From CAVOOW01 sp963697675 (GTDB taxonomy: Bacteria > Actinomycetota > Actinomycetes > JACCUZ01), in NCBI GenBank assembly GCA_963697675.1, contig CAVOOW010000011.1:1-64000 (forward strand): a stretch of 64,000 nucleotides of DNA. Direction: 5' to 3'. Made by a program: the position numbers and the translations under genes. Shown one piece after another: positions 28,752 to 37,064 of this stretch. The notes below the pieces were generated by a model. The model was not told the origin of the DNA. It saw only the letters and a program-made list of their open reading frames with translations, and searched no databases. The stretch's first letter is position 1; each line of letters opens with the position of its first letter.

Positions 28752-29477
28752 GTGAAAGCGACCGAGCGGTGGTACTCCCCCCGGCTGCAACAGCACATCG
28801 GTCTCGCACGCTGGGGGCACTACGGCACACCGGTGCTGGTTTTTCCGACGGCCGGGGGCGACGCCGAGGAGATCGAGCGCAACTATTTGGTCGCGGCGTG
28901 CGGTGAGCTGATCGAGAGCGGCCGCGTCAAGCTCTACTCCTGCGACAGCGTCGCTGGGCGGGCGATGGTCGCCAAGGATGGTTCCCCGGCGTACCGGATG
29001 TGGCTGCTCAACCAGTTTCACGACTGCATCAGGCAAGAGGTTGTGCCGGCGATCCATGCTGACCTCGGCGGGCACCGGCCCCTGATCATCACGGCGGGTG
29101 CGTCGATCGGCGCCTTCAACTCGCTGGCCACGCTGTGCCGCTATCCAGACGTCATTTCCATGGCAGTCGCGATGAGTGGCACGTTCGGCGTCGAGAAGTT
29201 CTTCGAGGGCGACTTCACCAACGATCTCTATTTCTCGTCCCCGCTCCACTTCCTTCCCGACCTCGAGGGGCCGCAGCTCGACACGTTGCGGCAACGGCTG
29301 GCAATCCTTGCTTCGGGGCAAGGCGCCTGGGAGGACGTCGGAGAGTCCTGGCACGCCGCCGACGTCCTCGGTCGCAAAGGTGTTCCCAATAGGGTCGACG
29401 CGTGGGGGACGGAGTGGGAGCACGATTGGGGGACCTGGCGGAGCATGCTGCCGCAATATCTCGACGAGTTCTGCTGA
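28752..29477 (+). CDS. Putative esterase of the ATP-grasp cluster
   Basis: The GTG at 28752 has GAGGAG at good distance, which favours it over an in-frame ATG further upstream. The 241-residue product reads VKATERWYSPRLQQHIGLAR, GTPVLVFPTAGGDAEEIERN, then GASIGAFNSLATLCRYPDV with the nucleophile Ser in G-A-S-I-G. Next come SGTFGVEKFFEGDF, VYF-like DLYFSSPLHFLPDLEGPQL, and an acid/His end at EWEHDWGTWRSMLP. This matches the putative esterase family (alpha/beta hydrolase fold, PF00756 type) often found beside ATP-grasp genes. No signal peptide, so it is cytoplasmic. It may release or transfer an acyl or peptidyl product. Confidence 0.8.
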   Translation: MKATERWYSPRLQQHIGLARWGHYGTPVLVFPTAGGDAEEIERNYLVAACGELIESGRVKLYSCDSVAGRAMVAKDGSPAYRMWLLNQFHDCIRQEVVPAIHADLGGHRPLIITAGASIGAFNSLATLCRYPDVISMAVAMSGTFGVEKFFEGDFTNDLYFSSPLHFLPDLEGPQLDTLRQRLAILASGQGAWEDVGESWHAADVLGRKGVPNRVDAWGTEWEHDWGTWRSMLPQYLDEFC

Positions 29478-29536
29478 GCGAGCGGGCGAAAAGAAGACCG
29501 AGAGTCAAACGATCAGCAAAGGGACGCGTCCGCCCC

Positions 29537-30880
29537 TCAGGCGTCACCCAGCCGGGCCAGCAGCAGAGCCTCCGCCAGACACGCGCGTTCGAAGTCGCCG
29601 AGGTGGAGGCTCTCGTTGGCTCCGTGTGCCCGGGTGTCGGGGTCCTCGACGCCCGTGATGAGGATCTCGGCGAGAGGAAACGCCTGCGCGAACGGGCCGA
29701 CGAAGCCGATGGAGCCGCCCACGCCGATCTTCACCGGTGCGGTTCCCCACGCCGAAGTGAAAGCTGCTTCAGCAGCCGCGTAGGCCGGACCCGTCGTGAC
29801 CGCAGCGAACGGCTGGACCGTTCTGCCGGCCGTAACTGTCACGGGCGCACCCCACGGCGCGTGCGACGTCAGGTGTGCGACCAGCGCATCCCGCGCGGCA
29901 TCGGCGTCGTCGCCGGGACCGACGCGCAACGTCAGTTTCGCGCGCGCACTGGGTACGAGTGTCATCGGTGCCTCAGCGACGGACGGTGCGTCGATGCCGA
30001 TGACGGCGATCGCGGGGCTGGCCCACAGCCGCGACGTCAGCGTCCCAGTGCCGAGCAACCGCACGCCGTCGAGCACGCCTGCGTCGCCGCGCAACTGGTC
30101 CTCGGTCAGGTCGAGCGGCTCGGCCGACCCTCGAAAGAGCCCGGCGACCGCGACGTCACCGTGCTCGTCGTGCAGGGTTGCCAGCAACCGGGCCAGGGCT
30201 GTCAGCGCATCCGGAACGGGGCCTCCGTACACGCCGTTGTGCACGGCGTGCTTGAGGGTCCGCACCTCCACGACGACGTTGAGGCCGCCACGCAGTGTCG
30301 TGGTGAGCCCCGGCACGCCAACCCGCCAGTTCGTCGAGTCGGCCAGCACGATGACGTCGGCGGCGAGCCGATCCCGATAGCGGTCCAGGAACATCGGAAG
30401 AGTCGGTGACCCGATCTCCTCCTCGCCCTCGACGAGGACCGTCACGCCTACCCGCAGGTCGTCGCCCAGGCAGCGCAACGCCGCGCAGTGCAACGCGACG
30501 CCGGCCTTGTCGTCGGCGGCCCCACGTGCAAACAGCCGACCGTCGTGCTCGACCGGCTCGAAGGGGTCGGTGTCCCAGAGAGCACGATCGCCGGGCGGCT
30601 GCACATCGTGGTGGGCGTACAGCAACACGGTCGGCGCACCCACTGGCCCCGGCCGGTGACCGAGTACGGCCGGCTTACCGCCCTCGACCTGCAACACTTC
30701 GACGTCGGACAGGCCCGCAGCACCAAGCAACCCCGCCACTGACTCCGCGCTCGCGCGCAAATGCGCAGCAACGGACGGATCGGCCGAGACCGAGGGGATG
30801 CGCACCAACCGCTCGAGATCCGCTCGCGCTGAGGGAAGGATTCGCGCAAGTGCACCACGGAGCTCGTCGACCTGCGCCAT
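29537..30880 (-). CDS. M20 family metallopeptidase
   Basis: The intact 447-residue protein has the M20 metal ligands in order: His in LLYAHHDVQPPGD, bridging Asp in GAADDKAGVALHC, the Glu pair in VEGEEEIGS, Asp in VIVLADSTNWRVG, and the closing His in ANESLHLGDFERA. TTLRGGLNVVVEVRTLKHAVH is the lid domain. Family members cleave dipeptides or N-acyl amino acids. Its start touches the ATP-grasp stop (position 30880 is shared), so it is coupled to two ATP-grasp genes upstream. It may trim or recycle the product of the ligases, or provide a building block. Confidence 0.85.
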   Translation of the reverse strand: MAQVDELRGALARILPSARADLERLVRIPSVSADPSVAAHLRASAESVAGLLGAAGLSDVEVLQVEGGKPAVLGHRPGPVGAPTVLLYAHHDVQPPGDRALWDTDPFEPVEHDGRLFARGAADDKAGVALHCAALRCLGDDLRVGVTVLVEGEEEIGSPTLPMFLDRYRDRLAADVIVLADSTNWRVGVPGLTTTLRGGLNVVVEVRTLKHAVHNGVYGGPVPDALTALARLLATLHDEHGDVAVAGLFRGSAEPLDLTEDQLRGDAGVLDGVRLLGTGTLTSRLWASPAIAVIGIDAPSVAEAPMTLVPSARAKLTLRVGPGDDADAARDALVAHLTSHAPWGAPVTVTAGRTVQPFAAVTTGPAYAAAEAAFTSAWGTAPVKIGVGGSIGFVGPFAQAFPLAEILITGVEDPDTRAHGANESLHLGDFERACLAEALLLARLGDA

Positions 30881-32091
30881 CAGTTTGCGTACATGTGCAC
30901 TTCGGCGGCGAAGCGGTCAGTCATCTCGACGACGCGTTGGAACTCCGGATGCCGCACGACGATCATCCCGTCCCCGATCACCGAGGAGCGCCAGTCACGC
31001 CGGGGCGCCCCGACGGGTAGCAGATCCACTACGGCGACGGCGTCGCCGAACTCACCAAGCAGCCGGTCTAGCCCTTCGACGTGAGTAATCCGGCCGGCAC
31101 CCTTCGCGCGCTTGAAGATGCTGCCGACGTTGTAGTGCCGCTCGAGCTGCTGCATCCGGCCGTGCACCACTGCCTCCGCCCACCCGACGTACACATCGCC
31201 GTCGGTGGCGTAGTTCATCATGTCGGTGACGCGGGCGCCCGGGGGACGCGCACCGATCTCGCCGAACACGACCTCCCCGTCCGCCTTGCGATACCACTCC
31301 ATGTGCGTGAAGCCGGCGTTGAAGCCGAGCGCAGCAAGCACGTCGGCGCCCATCTGGCGGCCACCTTGGATGTCCGCGACGGTCAGGTCGCGCAACGAGA
31401 TGGACACCGGGCTGACCCATTCGTGCATGCGCATTTGCAGCGGCCGCGGGCGATACCAGAGCACGTTCTCGAACAGGACATGTCCGTTCGCACACACCGT
31501 GTCGTACGTGAGCTCCTCGCCGTCGACGAACTCCTCCACGCTCAGCTCCGGGACGTGCCGCAGCAACGGGAGCACCTCGGCCAGCTCCTGCACCGAGTCG
31601 ATGCGGTACGTGTCGGCCGAGCCGGCACCATCGATGGGTTTGACGATCAGCGGGAACCCGATCTGCTCTGCCGCATCCCACACACCGGCCACGGTCGTCG
31701 TACTCACATGCCACGGTGTACGGATGCCGGCGGCGTCGAGCACCTGCTTCATCCGCTCCTTGTCGCGGAAGGGCACGGTCTGCTCGACGGTCATGCCTGG
31801 CAGCCCGAACGCCTCACGGATCCGGGCGGCCAGGATCATGTACGGCTCCCACAGGCACTCGACCTGGTCGATCCGTGCGTGGCGGGCCAGGCCGTGCAGG
31901 GCGGTGAGCACGGCTCCCTCGTCGGAGAGGGAAACGTGCTCGTAGTGCGCGAGCGCCTCCCGAGCCGCGGACGGCAGCGCGTGCGGTGGCTGGTCGCCGA
32001 CGCCGATGACCCTGGCGCCGACGGCCGCGAGCCCGCGGGTAAAGAACGCCATCTCGGCCGGGTAGCCGGGCGAGAGCATCACGACGTTCAT
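30880..32091 (-). CDS. ATP-grasp ligase 1
   Basis: The ATG at 32091 overlaps the stop of ATP-grasp 2 (ATGA), and the frame gives 403 residues. The preATP domain begins MNVVMLSPGYPAEMAFFTRG. The ATP-grasp core has FRDKERMKQVLDAAGI, the ATP-lysine strand FPLIVKPIDGAGSADTYRID, VEEFVDGEELTYDTV, FTHMEWYRKADGEVVFGEIG and ARPPGARVTDMMNYA, which carry the Mg-binding Glu and Asn-equivalent positions. Family members join a carboxylate to an amine through an acyl phosphate. The H-M-E-W block resembles the H-x-E of L-amino-acid ligases and CPSase-type folds. Substrates are unknown. Confidence 0.85.
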   Translation of the reverse strand: MNVVMLSPGYPAEMAFFTRGLAAVGARVIGVGDQPPHALPSAAREALAHYEHVSLSDEGAVLTALHGLARHARIDQVECLWEPYMILAARIREAFGLPGMTVEQTVPFRDKERMKQVLDAAGIRTPWHVSTTTVAGVWDAAEQIGFPLIVKPIDGAGSADTYRIDSVQELAEVLPLLRHVPELSVEEFVDGEELTYDTVCANGHVLFENVLWYRPRPLQMRMHEWVSPVSISLRDLTVADIQGGRQMGADVLAALGFNAGFTHMEWYRKADGEVVFGEIGARPPGARVTDMMNYATDGDVYVGWAEAVVHGRMQQLERHYNVGSIFKRAKGAGRITHVEGLDRLLGEFGDAVAVVDLLPVGAPRRDWRSSVIGDGMIVVRHPEFQRVVEMTDRFAAEVHMYAN

Positions 32092-33317
32092 TGGGCCTCC
32101 GCGAGCTCCACGCGGACTCCACCGATGATGCGCTGCAAAGCGTCCCTGACGACGTCGGTGTCGGAGTCGCGGACGATGACGAACCCCTCGCCGAGGTAGT
32201 CCGACGCGGCCGGCTGTCCGGGCTGGGGCAGCTTGGCCTCGACGACGAGGTGCCCGATCTGCCTCTGCATCTCCTCGACCCCGTGCACAGCGCGGACCCG
32301 GCCTCGTCCTTGGCCCCGCAGGTAGGCCGTGCCCGCGGCGAACTGGCGGGCGGGCGGCTCGAAGCGCCCGAGGATGACCAGCTCGGTCCATGCGCTGTAG
32401 AAGTCGATGTCATGCACGTAGCCGAGCATTGAGCTGAGCTGTGCGCCAGGCGGTCGGGCGGCAACCTCCGACACAGCGACCGATCCGTCCGGGCGGCGGA
32501 ACCACTCCATGTGGGTGAACGCATCCTTCACCCCGAGCGCCCGCAGCGCGGCGGGTCCCAACTGGTGAATGCCTTCGTACTCCGGCCCATCGATGTCGCG
32601 TGGCAGCAGCACCGTCCACTGCATCCACGGGTTGCGCAGCACGTCCAGCGGCGGTGGCCGGTAGTCCGCGACGGACGCCCACACGGTCTCGCCACCCACG
32701 GTGACGCTGTCGTAGGTGTGCTCTTCGCCGACCAAGAACTCCTCGAGCAGGGCCGGGTCATCCGGGCTCGGCGGCAGCGCCTGCAACCAGCCCCGCAACG
32801 CACCGGGCTCGTCGAGCCGGTAGGTCGACTGTGCGCCGGCGCCCGCAGGCGGCTTCGCGACGAGGGGGAAGCCGACGGCGTCGGCGAAAGCCAGTGCTTC
32901 GGAGGGATGCCGGATCAGTTGGTGCCTGGCGCACGGCAGCCCGGCGTGCTGCAGCACCGTCTTCATGCGGGCCTTGTCGCGGACGTTGAGCGCGGTCGGC
33001 ACGTCCATCCCCTCGATGCCGAGCACCTCGCGTACGTGGGCGAGCGGCACCTGGAGCTGCTCCAGCGCACCGACGATCCTTTCGACTCGCCCCATCTGAC
33101 GTCCCAGACCCGTGACCGCCTCCGCGATCTGGCGAGCGTCGAGCGCGTCGTCGACCCGCCAGTGCCCGGCGAGCTGTTCCTTCAACTGTGGGGACAGCCG
33201 TTCCGCAGGCTCGGACGTGATCAGCCCCAGTTGGACACCCGGGAGCCGCGCCGCCGAGCCAACGAACCGCGCGGTCGCCTCGAGCAGGTAGGGCGCGACG
33301 AACGCTGCGACAACCAT
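32088..33317 (-). CDS. ATP-grasp ligase 2
   Basis: The frame starts MVVAAFVAPYLLEATARFVG at 33317 and has 409 residues. It shows the same layout as its neighbour: VRDKARMKTVLQHAGLPCA, the ATP lysine in FPLVAKPPAGAGAQSTYRLD, LEEFLVGEEHTYDSVTVGG, FTHMEWFRRPDGSVAVSEVA and ARPPGAQLSSMLGYV. Sequence is clearly different from ATP-grasp 1, so these are not recent duplicates. It is the first gene of the leftward operon (ATP-grasp 2, ATP-grasp 1, M20). The promoter lies in the divergent region with three tandem repeats. Probable role: ligase of one step in a short peptide or amide pathway. Confidence 0.85.
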   Translation of the reverse strand: MVVAAFVAPYLLEATARFVGSAARLPGVQLGLITSEPAERLSPQLKEQLAGHWRVDDALDARQIAEAVTGLGRQMGRVERIVGALEQLQVPLAHVREVLGIEGMDVPTALNVRDKARMKTVLQHAGLPCARHQLIRHPSEALAFADAVGFPLVAKPPAGAGAQSTYRLDEPGALRGWLQALPPSPDDPALLEEFLVGEEHTYDSVTVGGETVWASVADYRPPPLDVLRNPWMQWTVLLPRDIDGPEYEGIHQLGPAALRALGVKDAFTHMEWFRRPDGSVAVSEVAARPPGAQLSSMLGYVHDIDFYSAWTELVILGRFEPPARQFAAGTAYLRGQGRGRVRAVHGVEEMQRQIGHLVVEAKLPQPGQPAASDYLGEGFVIVRDSDTDVVRDALQRIIGGVRVELAEAQ

Positions 33318-33346
33318 GCGCGGGACGTTACTCGTCGGGGTCGGCC

Positions 33347-33447
33347 GCGGACCAGGGCAGGCGGGGTACCGGAACCGACCCCGGACCAGGGCAGACGCGG
33401 TACGGAGCCCGCCCCGGACCAGGGCAGACGCGGTACGGAGCCGGTCC
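33347..33447. repeat. Three 33-34 bp tandem repeats in a divergent promoter
   Basis: The core CGGACCAGGGCAG begins at 33348, 33382 and 33415. Copies 2 and 3 share CCGGACCAGGGCAGACGCGG and the following TACGGAGCC; copy 1 is diverged. They fill the 147 bases between the starts of ATP-grasp 2 (minus) and ATP-grasp 3 (plus). A period of 33-34 is about three helical turns, suitable for cooperative binding of a regulator of both operons. Confidence 0.75.
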
Positions 33448-33464
33448 CGGCCGGCAGGACTAGC

Positions 33465-34697
33465 ATGCCGGTCGTGAATGTGGTCTTCGTCGAGCCCTTC
33501 TTCCCGCCCACCCAGCGGCACTTCGTCCGCGCGCTGGCCGAGGTCGGTGCGAACGTGATCGGCGTGGGGGAGTCCCCGACCGAGATGCTCGATGAGCAGC
33601 TCAAGAGCTGGATGTCGCACTACCACCAGGTCCCCACTGTGGTCGATGTCGCAATCCTGACCGACGCCATCCGCTGGATCCAGGACAAGCTCTGGGTCGA
33701 CCGCCTCGAGACCACGATCGAGGCGCACACCATGTCGGTGGCCCAGGTGCGGGAGAACTGCACGATCCCCGGGACATCGGTCCACACGGCGTGGCTGTGC
33801 CGGGACAAACCTTCGATGAAGGAGGCGTTGCGGGCCGCCGGTGTGCCAACCGCGGCGTCCATGGCCGCAGACAGCGCGGAACAGGTCCTGGCCTTCGCCG
33901 ATGCGGTGGGCTACCCGCTGATCCTCAAGCCGCGCTCGGGCGCCGGCGCTCAGGACACGACCCGAGTAGACAACAGCGCAGAGTTGGCGACCGCCCTCGG
34001 TGCCTTCGGAGGGCAGGGGACGCGCTCGATCGCGGTCGAGGAGTTCGTCGAGGGTCACGAGGGCTTCTACGACACGTTGTCGGTCGAGGGGCGGCCCGAG
34101 CTCGACTTCGTCTCGCACTATTTCCCCAACGTGCTCGACGCGATGCGCACTCGATGGATCTCGCCTCAGTTCATCTCGACGAACCGGGTGGACACGGAAG
34201 GCGACTACGTCCAGCTGCGCGAGATGGGGCAACGCGTGAACGAGGCCTTGGGCATCGGTACGACCGCCACGCACATGGAGTGGTTCTTCGGTCCCAAGGG
34301 TCTGCGCTTCTCCGAGATCGGCTGCCGTCCGCCAGGTGTCGGGGCGTGGGACCTCTACTCCGCCGGGAACGACATCGACGTCTACCGCGAGTGGGCGAAT
34401 GCGATCGTGCACGGCAACGTCGGCGCGCGACCGTCGCGACGCTTCGCCACGGGCATCGTGGCGTTGCGGCCCGACAACGACGGACAGATCACCGGCTACT
34501 CAGGTGTCGACGAGGTGCAGAGCCGATCGGGCGAGTGGGTGATCGACGCGCACCTGCCGTCGCCCGGCACACCGACGCAGCCACCAGCTGCGGGATACAT
34601 GGCGAATGCGTACGTACGGATGCGCCACCCGGACTACGACGTGCTGCGTGGCTTGCTCGATGACGTGGGCCGCACTGTGCACGTGCACGCAGGGTGA
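33465..34697 (+). CDS. ATP-grasp ligase 3
   Basis: The ATG at 33465 opens MPVVNVVFVEPFFPPTQRHF and the product has 410 residues. The motifs are CRDKPSMKEALRAAGVPTAA, the ATP-lysine strand YPLILKPRSGAGAQDTTRVD, VEEFVEGHEGFYDTLSVEG, ATHMEWFFGPKGLRFSEIGC and RPPGVGAWDLYSAGNDIDV. It is the third distinct ATP-grasp protein in 4 kb and is transcribed away from the other two. The following genes (S51-like and esterase) lie on the same strand with a short gap. Three ligases imply three bond-forming steps or three specificities. Confidence 0.85.
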   Translation: MPVVNVVFVEPFFPPTQRHFVRALAEVGANVIGVGESPTEMLDEQLKSWMSHYHQVPTVVDVAILTDAIRWIQDKLWVDRLETTIEAHTMSVAQVRENCTIPGTSVHTAWLCRDKPSMKEALRAAGVPTAASMAADSAEQVLAFADAVGYPLILKPRSGAGAQDTTRVDNSAELATALGAFGGQGTRSIAVEEFVEGHEGFYDTLSVEGRPELDFVSHYFPNVLDAMRTRWISPQFISTNRVDTEGDYVQLREMGQRVNEALGIGTTATHMEWFFGPKGLRFSEIGCRPPGVGAWDLYSAGNDIDVYREWANAIVHGNVGARPSRRFATGIVALRPDNDGQITGYSGVDEVQSRSGEWVIDAHLPSPGTPTQPPAAGYMANAYVRMRHPDYDVLRGLLDDVGRTVHVHAG

Positions 34698-34770
34698 GCG
34701 AGCCTGCGAGCTCACGATCAGGCGCAGTGTGGTTGCGAGCGCGGCTGACGAGCGCCAGCGAGGAGGTCGC

Positions 34771-35706
34771 GTGAGCCCTGCCCGCCGAGTCATCACGATA
34801 TTGGGCCCACAGCGTCGGCCGACTCTGGACAAGGTGGTTCGGGCGCTCGACGCCGACGCCCGGGTGGCCGTCGTCACCGCTGGTTGGCAGGAGCGCGAGT
34901 CAGACGACGGGGAGCTGCAAAGGCTGTTGGGGGGGCGGGGCGTCAACCTCGAGCTGCATCATCGCTGGCTCGACGTCCTCGAACGCGACCGCGAGTTCGC
35001 GAGGGCCGAGTCGGAGCACCGCGCGGTCCTCGACGAGCTGCAGCAGCTCTACCTCGTGCAGGTCGATCACGCCCTTCGAGCGATGTACGCCGTCCTGCAG
35101 CGTGCCGATCAGCGGCCGCGCACCTTCAGGGCGGCCCAGGATGACGCGATGGCTGTCGTACGCCTCGTCGACGAACGGCACCTCGTGCGAGTCGCGGCAG
35201 CGCAGGAGCAGTTCTACTCTGGCTGGCGCCCGGAGGAACGACCGGTCGTTGCACCACACCGGGAGGCGGTGCGGCAGGTGCTCGAGCCGGCGACCGGTCT
35301 CGTCCTCGCCGGCGGCCACGTCGGGGTGCTGGTGCGCCTACTGCACCTCTTCCATGTGGCACCGTTCGTCCCAGAGCGGGTGGTTGCTTGGTCTGCGGGG
35401 GCGATGGCGCTGACCGAGCGGATCGTCTTGTTCAACGACCGCGCACCCCAGGGACCAGCCCACGCCGAGATCTATGACGAGGGGCTTGGGATGATCTCGG
35501 GAACAGTGTTCCTGCCACATGCGCGACGACGGTTGCTGATCGACGACCTCACTCGGATGTCGGTGTTGGCCTCGCGGCTGGCACCGGCGGTGTGCGTGGT
35601 GCTTGACGACGGGACGCGCATCGACCTGAGCGAGGACGGTGGCCTGCCCGACGAGGCGCGTGTCATCGGCGCGGATGGTCGCATCCGGAGCCTGGTCGCG
35701 GCGTGA
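34771..35706 (+). CDS. S51/glutamine-amidotransferase-like protein
   Basis: The start is the GTG at 34771, preceded by AGGAGG. The 311-residue protein begins RRVITILGPQRRPTLDKVVR and has a flavodoxin-like strand VAVVTAGW. A central helical part with coiled-coil potential follows (LLGGRGVNLELHHRWLDVLE). The segment LAGGHVGVLVRLLHL then VPERVVAWSAGAMALTERIV holds the Ser in S-A-G-A, the nucleophile position of S51 peptidases such as cyanophycinase and dipeptidase E. The clear family is not certain. It overlaps the next gene by 4 bases (GTGA). A hydrolase or amidotransferase working on the ligase product is plausible. Confidence 0.65.
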   Translation: MSPARRVITILGPQRRPTLDKVVRALDADARVAVVTAGWQERESDDGELQRLLGGRGVNLELHHRWLDVLERDREFARAESEHRAVLDELQQLYLVQVDHALRAMYAVLQRADQRPRTFRAAQDDAMAVVRLVDERHLVRVAAAQEQFYSGWRPEERPVVAPHREAVRQVLEPATGLVLAGGHVGVLVRLLHLFHVAPFVPERVVAWSAGAMALTERIVLFNDRAPQGPAHAEIYDEGLGMISGTVFLPHARRRLLIDDLTRMSVLASRLAPAVCVVLDDGTRIDLSEDGGLPDEARVIGADGRIRSLVAA

Positions 35707-36869
35707 GCACCTCAGCTCCGCGCGTCGCGGGCCGGCTCGCAATCAACCGGCTGAAGGAGCGCAAGCCGCTCGATGCAGCCGCCATCGACAGGTTTTTGGC
35801 GCGTCACGAGGTGCCGATCGTGGAAAGTGCTCGCTGCACGTTCCTGTTCCGTGGCGAGGCCGACGAGGTTCACCTGGTGCAGAGGATCCTCGGGTTGCCC
35901 AACCGGCTGCCTCTTCGGCGGCTTTGGGGCACGGACCTGTGGTACCTCGTGCTCGAGCTCCCCGAGGGATCGCGGGTGGAATACCAGATCGAGATCACTC
36001 GAGGTGACCATCAGGAGCGAATAAACGACCCGCTCAACGCGAAGCTGTCCCACAGTCCGATGGGCAGCTCTTCGGTCTGCTTCGCGGCCGGCTACACGAC
36101 GCCGGACTGGGTCTTGCCGGATCCTGAAGCCAGACCGGGGGAGCTCACCAGCCTCGTACTGCGCAGCCGCGCGCTGCGTCGTGACTGCGAGGTCGGCGTC
36201 TACCTGCCTGCGCGTTTCCGCCGCACCGCGACCTACCCGCTGCTTGTCGTCCACGACGGCCAGGACTTTCTCCACTACGCCGCAGCCAAGGTGGTGCTGG
36301 ACAACCTGATCCACCGTCTGGACATTGCGGAGACGGTTGTCGCGTTCATCCACTCTGAAGACCGGCTCAACGAATATGCGAACTCGACGGCGCACGCGCG
36401 CTTCGTCACTGACGAGCTTGTGCCGCAGCTGGAAGTCGACTTCCCCTTGGTGGGGAAACGGTCCGGACGTTGTCTGCTCGGTTCGAGCTTTGGTGCAGTA
36501 GCCGCACTGTCCGCCGCGAACCGGTCGCCGGACACCTACGGATCGCTCGTGTTGATGTCCGGATCCTTCGTGTTCACCGACATCGGCACCGACCACGGGG
36601 GCGGACCCGCGTTCGACCCCGTCGTGAAGTTCGTCAATCGATACCGAGCTCGACCGCGTCGAGTCGCCGACCGCGTCTTCGTCAGCTGCGGGGTCTACGA
36701 GCCGCTGATCATCCCCAACCGCTCGATGGTCCCGACGTTCGAGGCGGCCGGCATGGAAGTGCGGTACGTCGAGGCCCGGGACGGGCACAGCTGGGAGAAC
36801 TGGCGCGATCGGCTGCGGGACGCTCTGTCGTGGGTCTGTCCCGGTCCCCAGAAACTGGTCTACGAGTAA
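35703..36869 (+). CDS. Enterochelin-esterase-like protein
   Basis: The GTG at 35703 overlaps the stop of the S51-like gene. The product has 388 residues. The N-terminal 130 residues form a CBM48/Fes-like early-set domain (CTFLFRGEADEVHLVQRILG, DLWYLVLELPEGSRVEYQIE, INDPLNA). The C-terminal alpha/beta hydrolase has YPLLVVHDGQDFLHY, the nucleophile Ser in CLLGSSFGAVAAL, SGSFVFTDIGTD and the His in VEARDGHSWENWRDRL. Ferric-enterobactin esterase (Fes) has this two-domain order. No signal peptide is seen. It closes the rightward operon and may hydrolyse an ester or amide product of the ligases. Confidence 0.8.
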   Translation: MSTSAPRVAGRLAINRLKERKPLDAAAIDRFLARHEVPIVESARCTFLFRGEADEVHLVQRILGLPNRLPLRRLWGTDLWYLVLELPEGSRVEYQIEITRGDHQERINDPLNAKLSHSPMGSSSVCFAAGYTTPDWVLPDPEARPGELTSLVLRSRALRRDCEVGVYLPARFRRTATYPLLVVHDGQDFLHYAAAKVVLDNLIHRLDIAETVVAFIHSEDRLNEYANSTAHARFVTDELVPQLEVDFPLVGKRSGRCLLGSSFGAVAALSAANRSPDTYGSLVLMSGSFVFTDIGTDHGGGPAFDPVVKFVNRYRARPRRVADRVFVSCGVYEPLIIPNRSMVPTFEAAGMEVRYVEARDGHSWENWRDRLRDALSWVCPGPQKLVYE

Positions 36870-37064
36870 GCGATCGGGCAGCCCGCTGCTTTCCTCATTG
36901 TGCAGGTTTATGGGGGATGTGCAGCAGCGGCCGCACGTGCAGACGGTCGCAACGGAATGACTTTGCTCAATAGGGCTTTACACGGGCCGCCTCGCCTGAT
37001 AGTCGAGTGGGGCGAGCTGGTTGCTCGGGCTGTGGAGCCTCGACGTCGCCTCTTGGGGGAAGGA

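Noticed and set aside
28752..36869. Cyanophycin metabolism
   Set aside because: An S51-like protein and ATP-grasp genes hint at it, but cyanophycin synthetase is a single large ATP-grasp plus Mur-ligase protein, which is absent.
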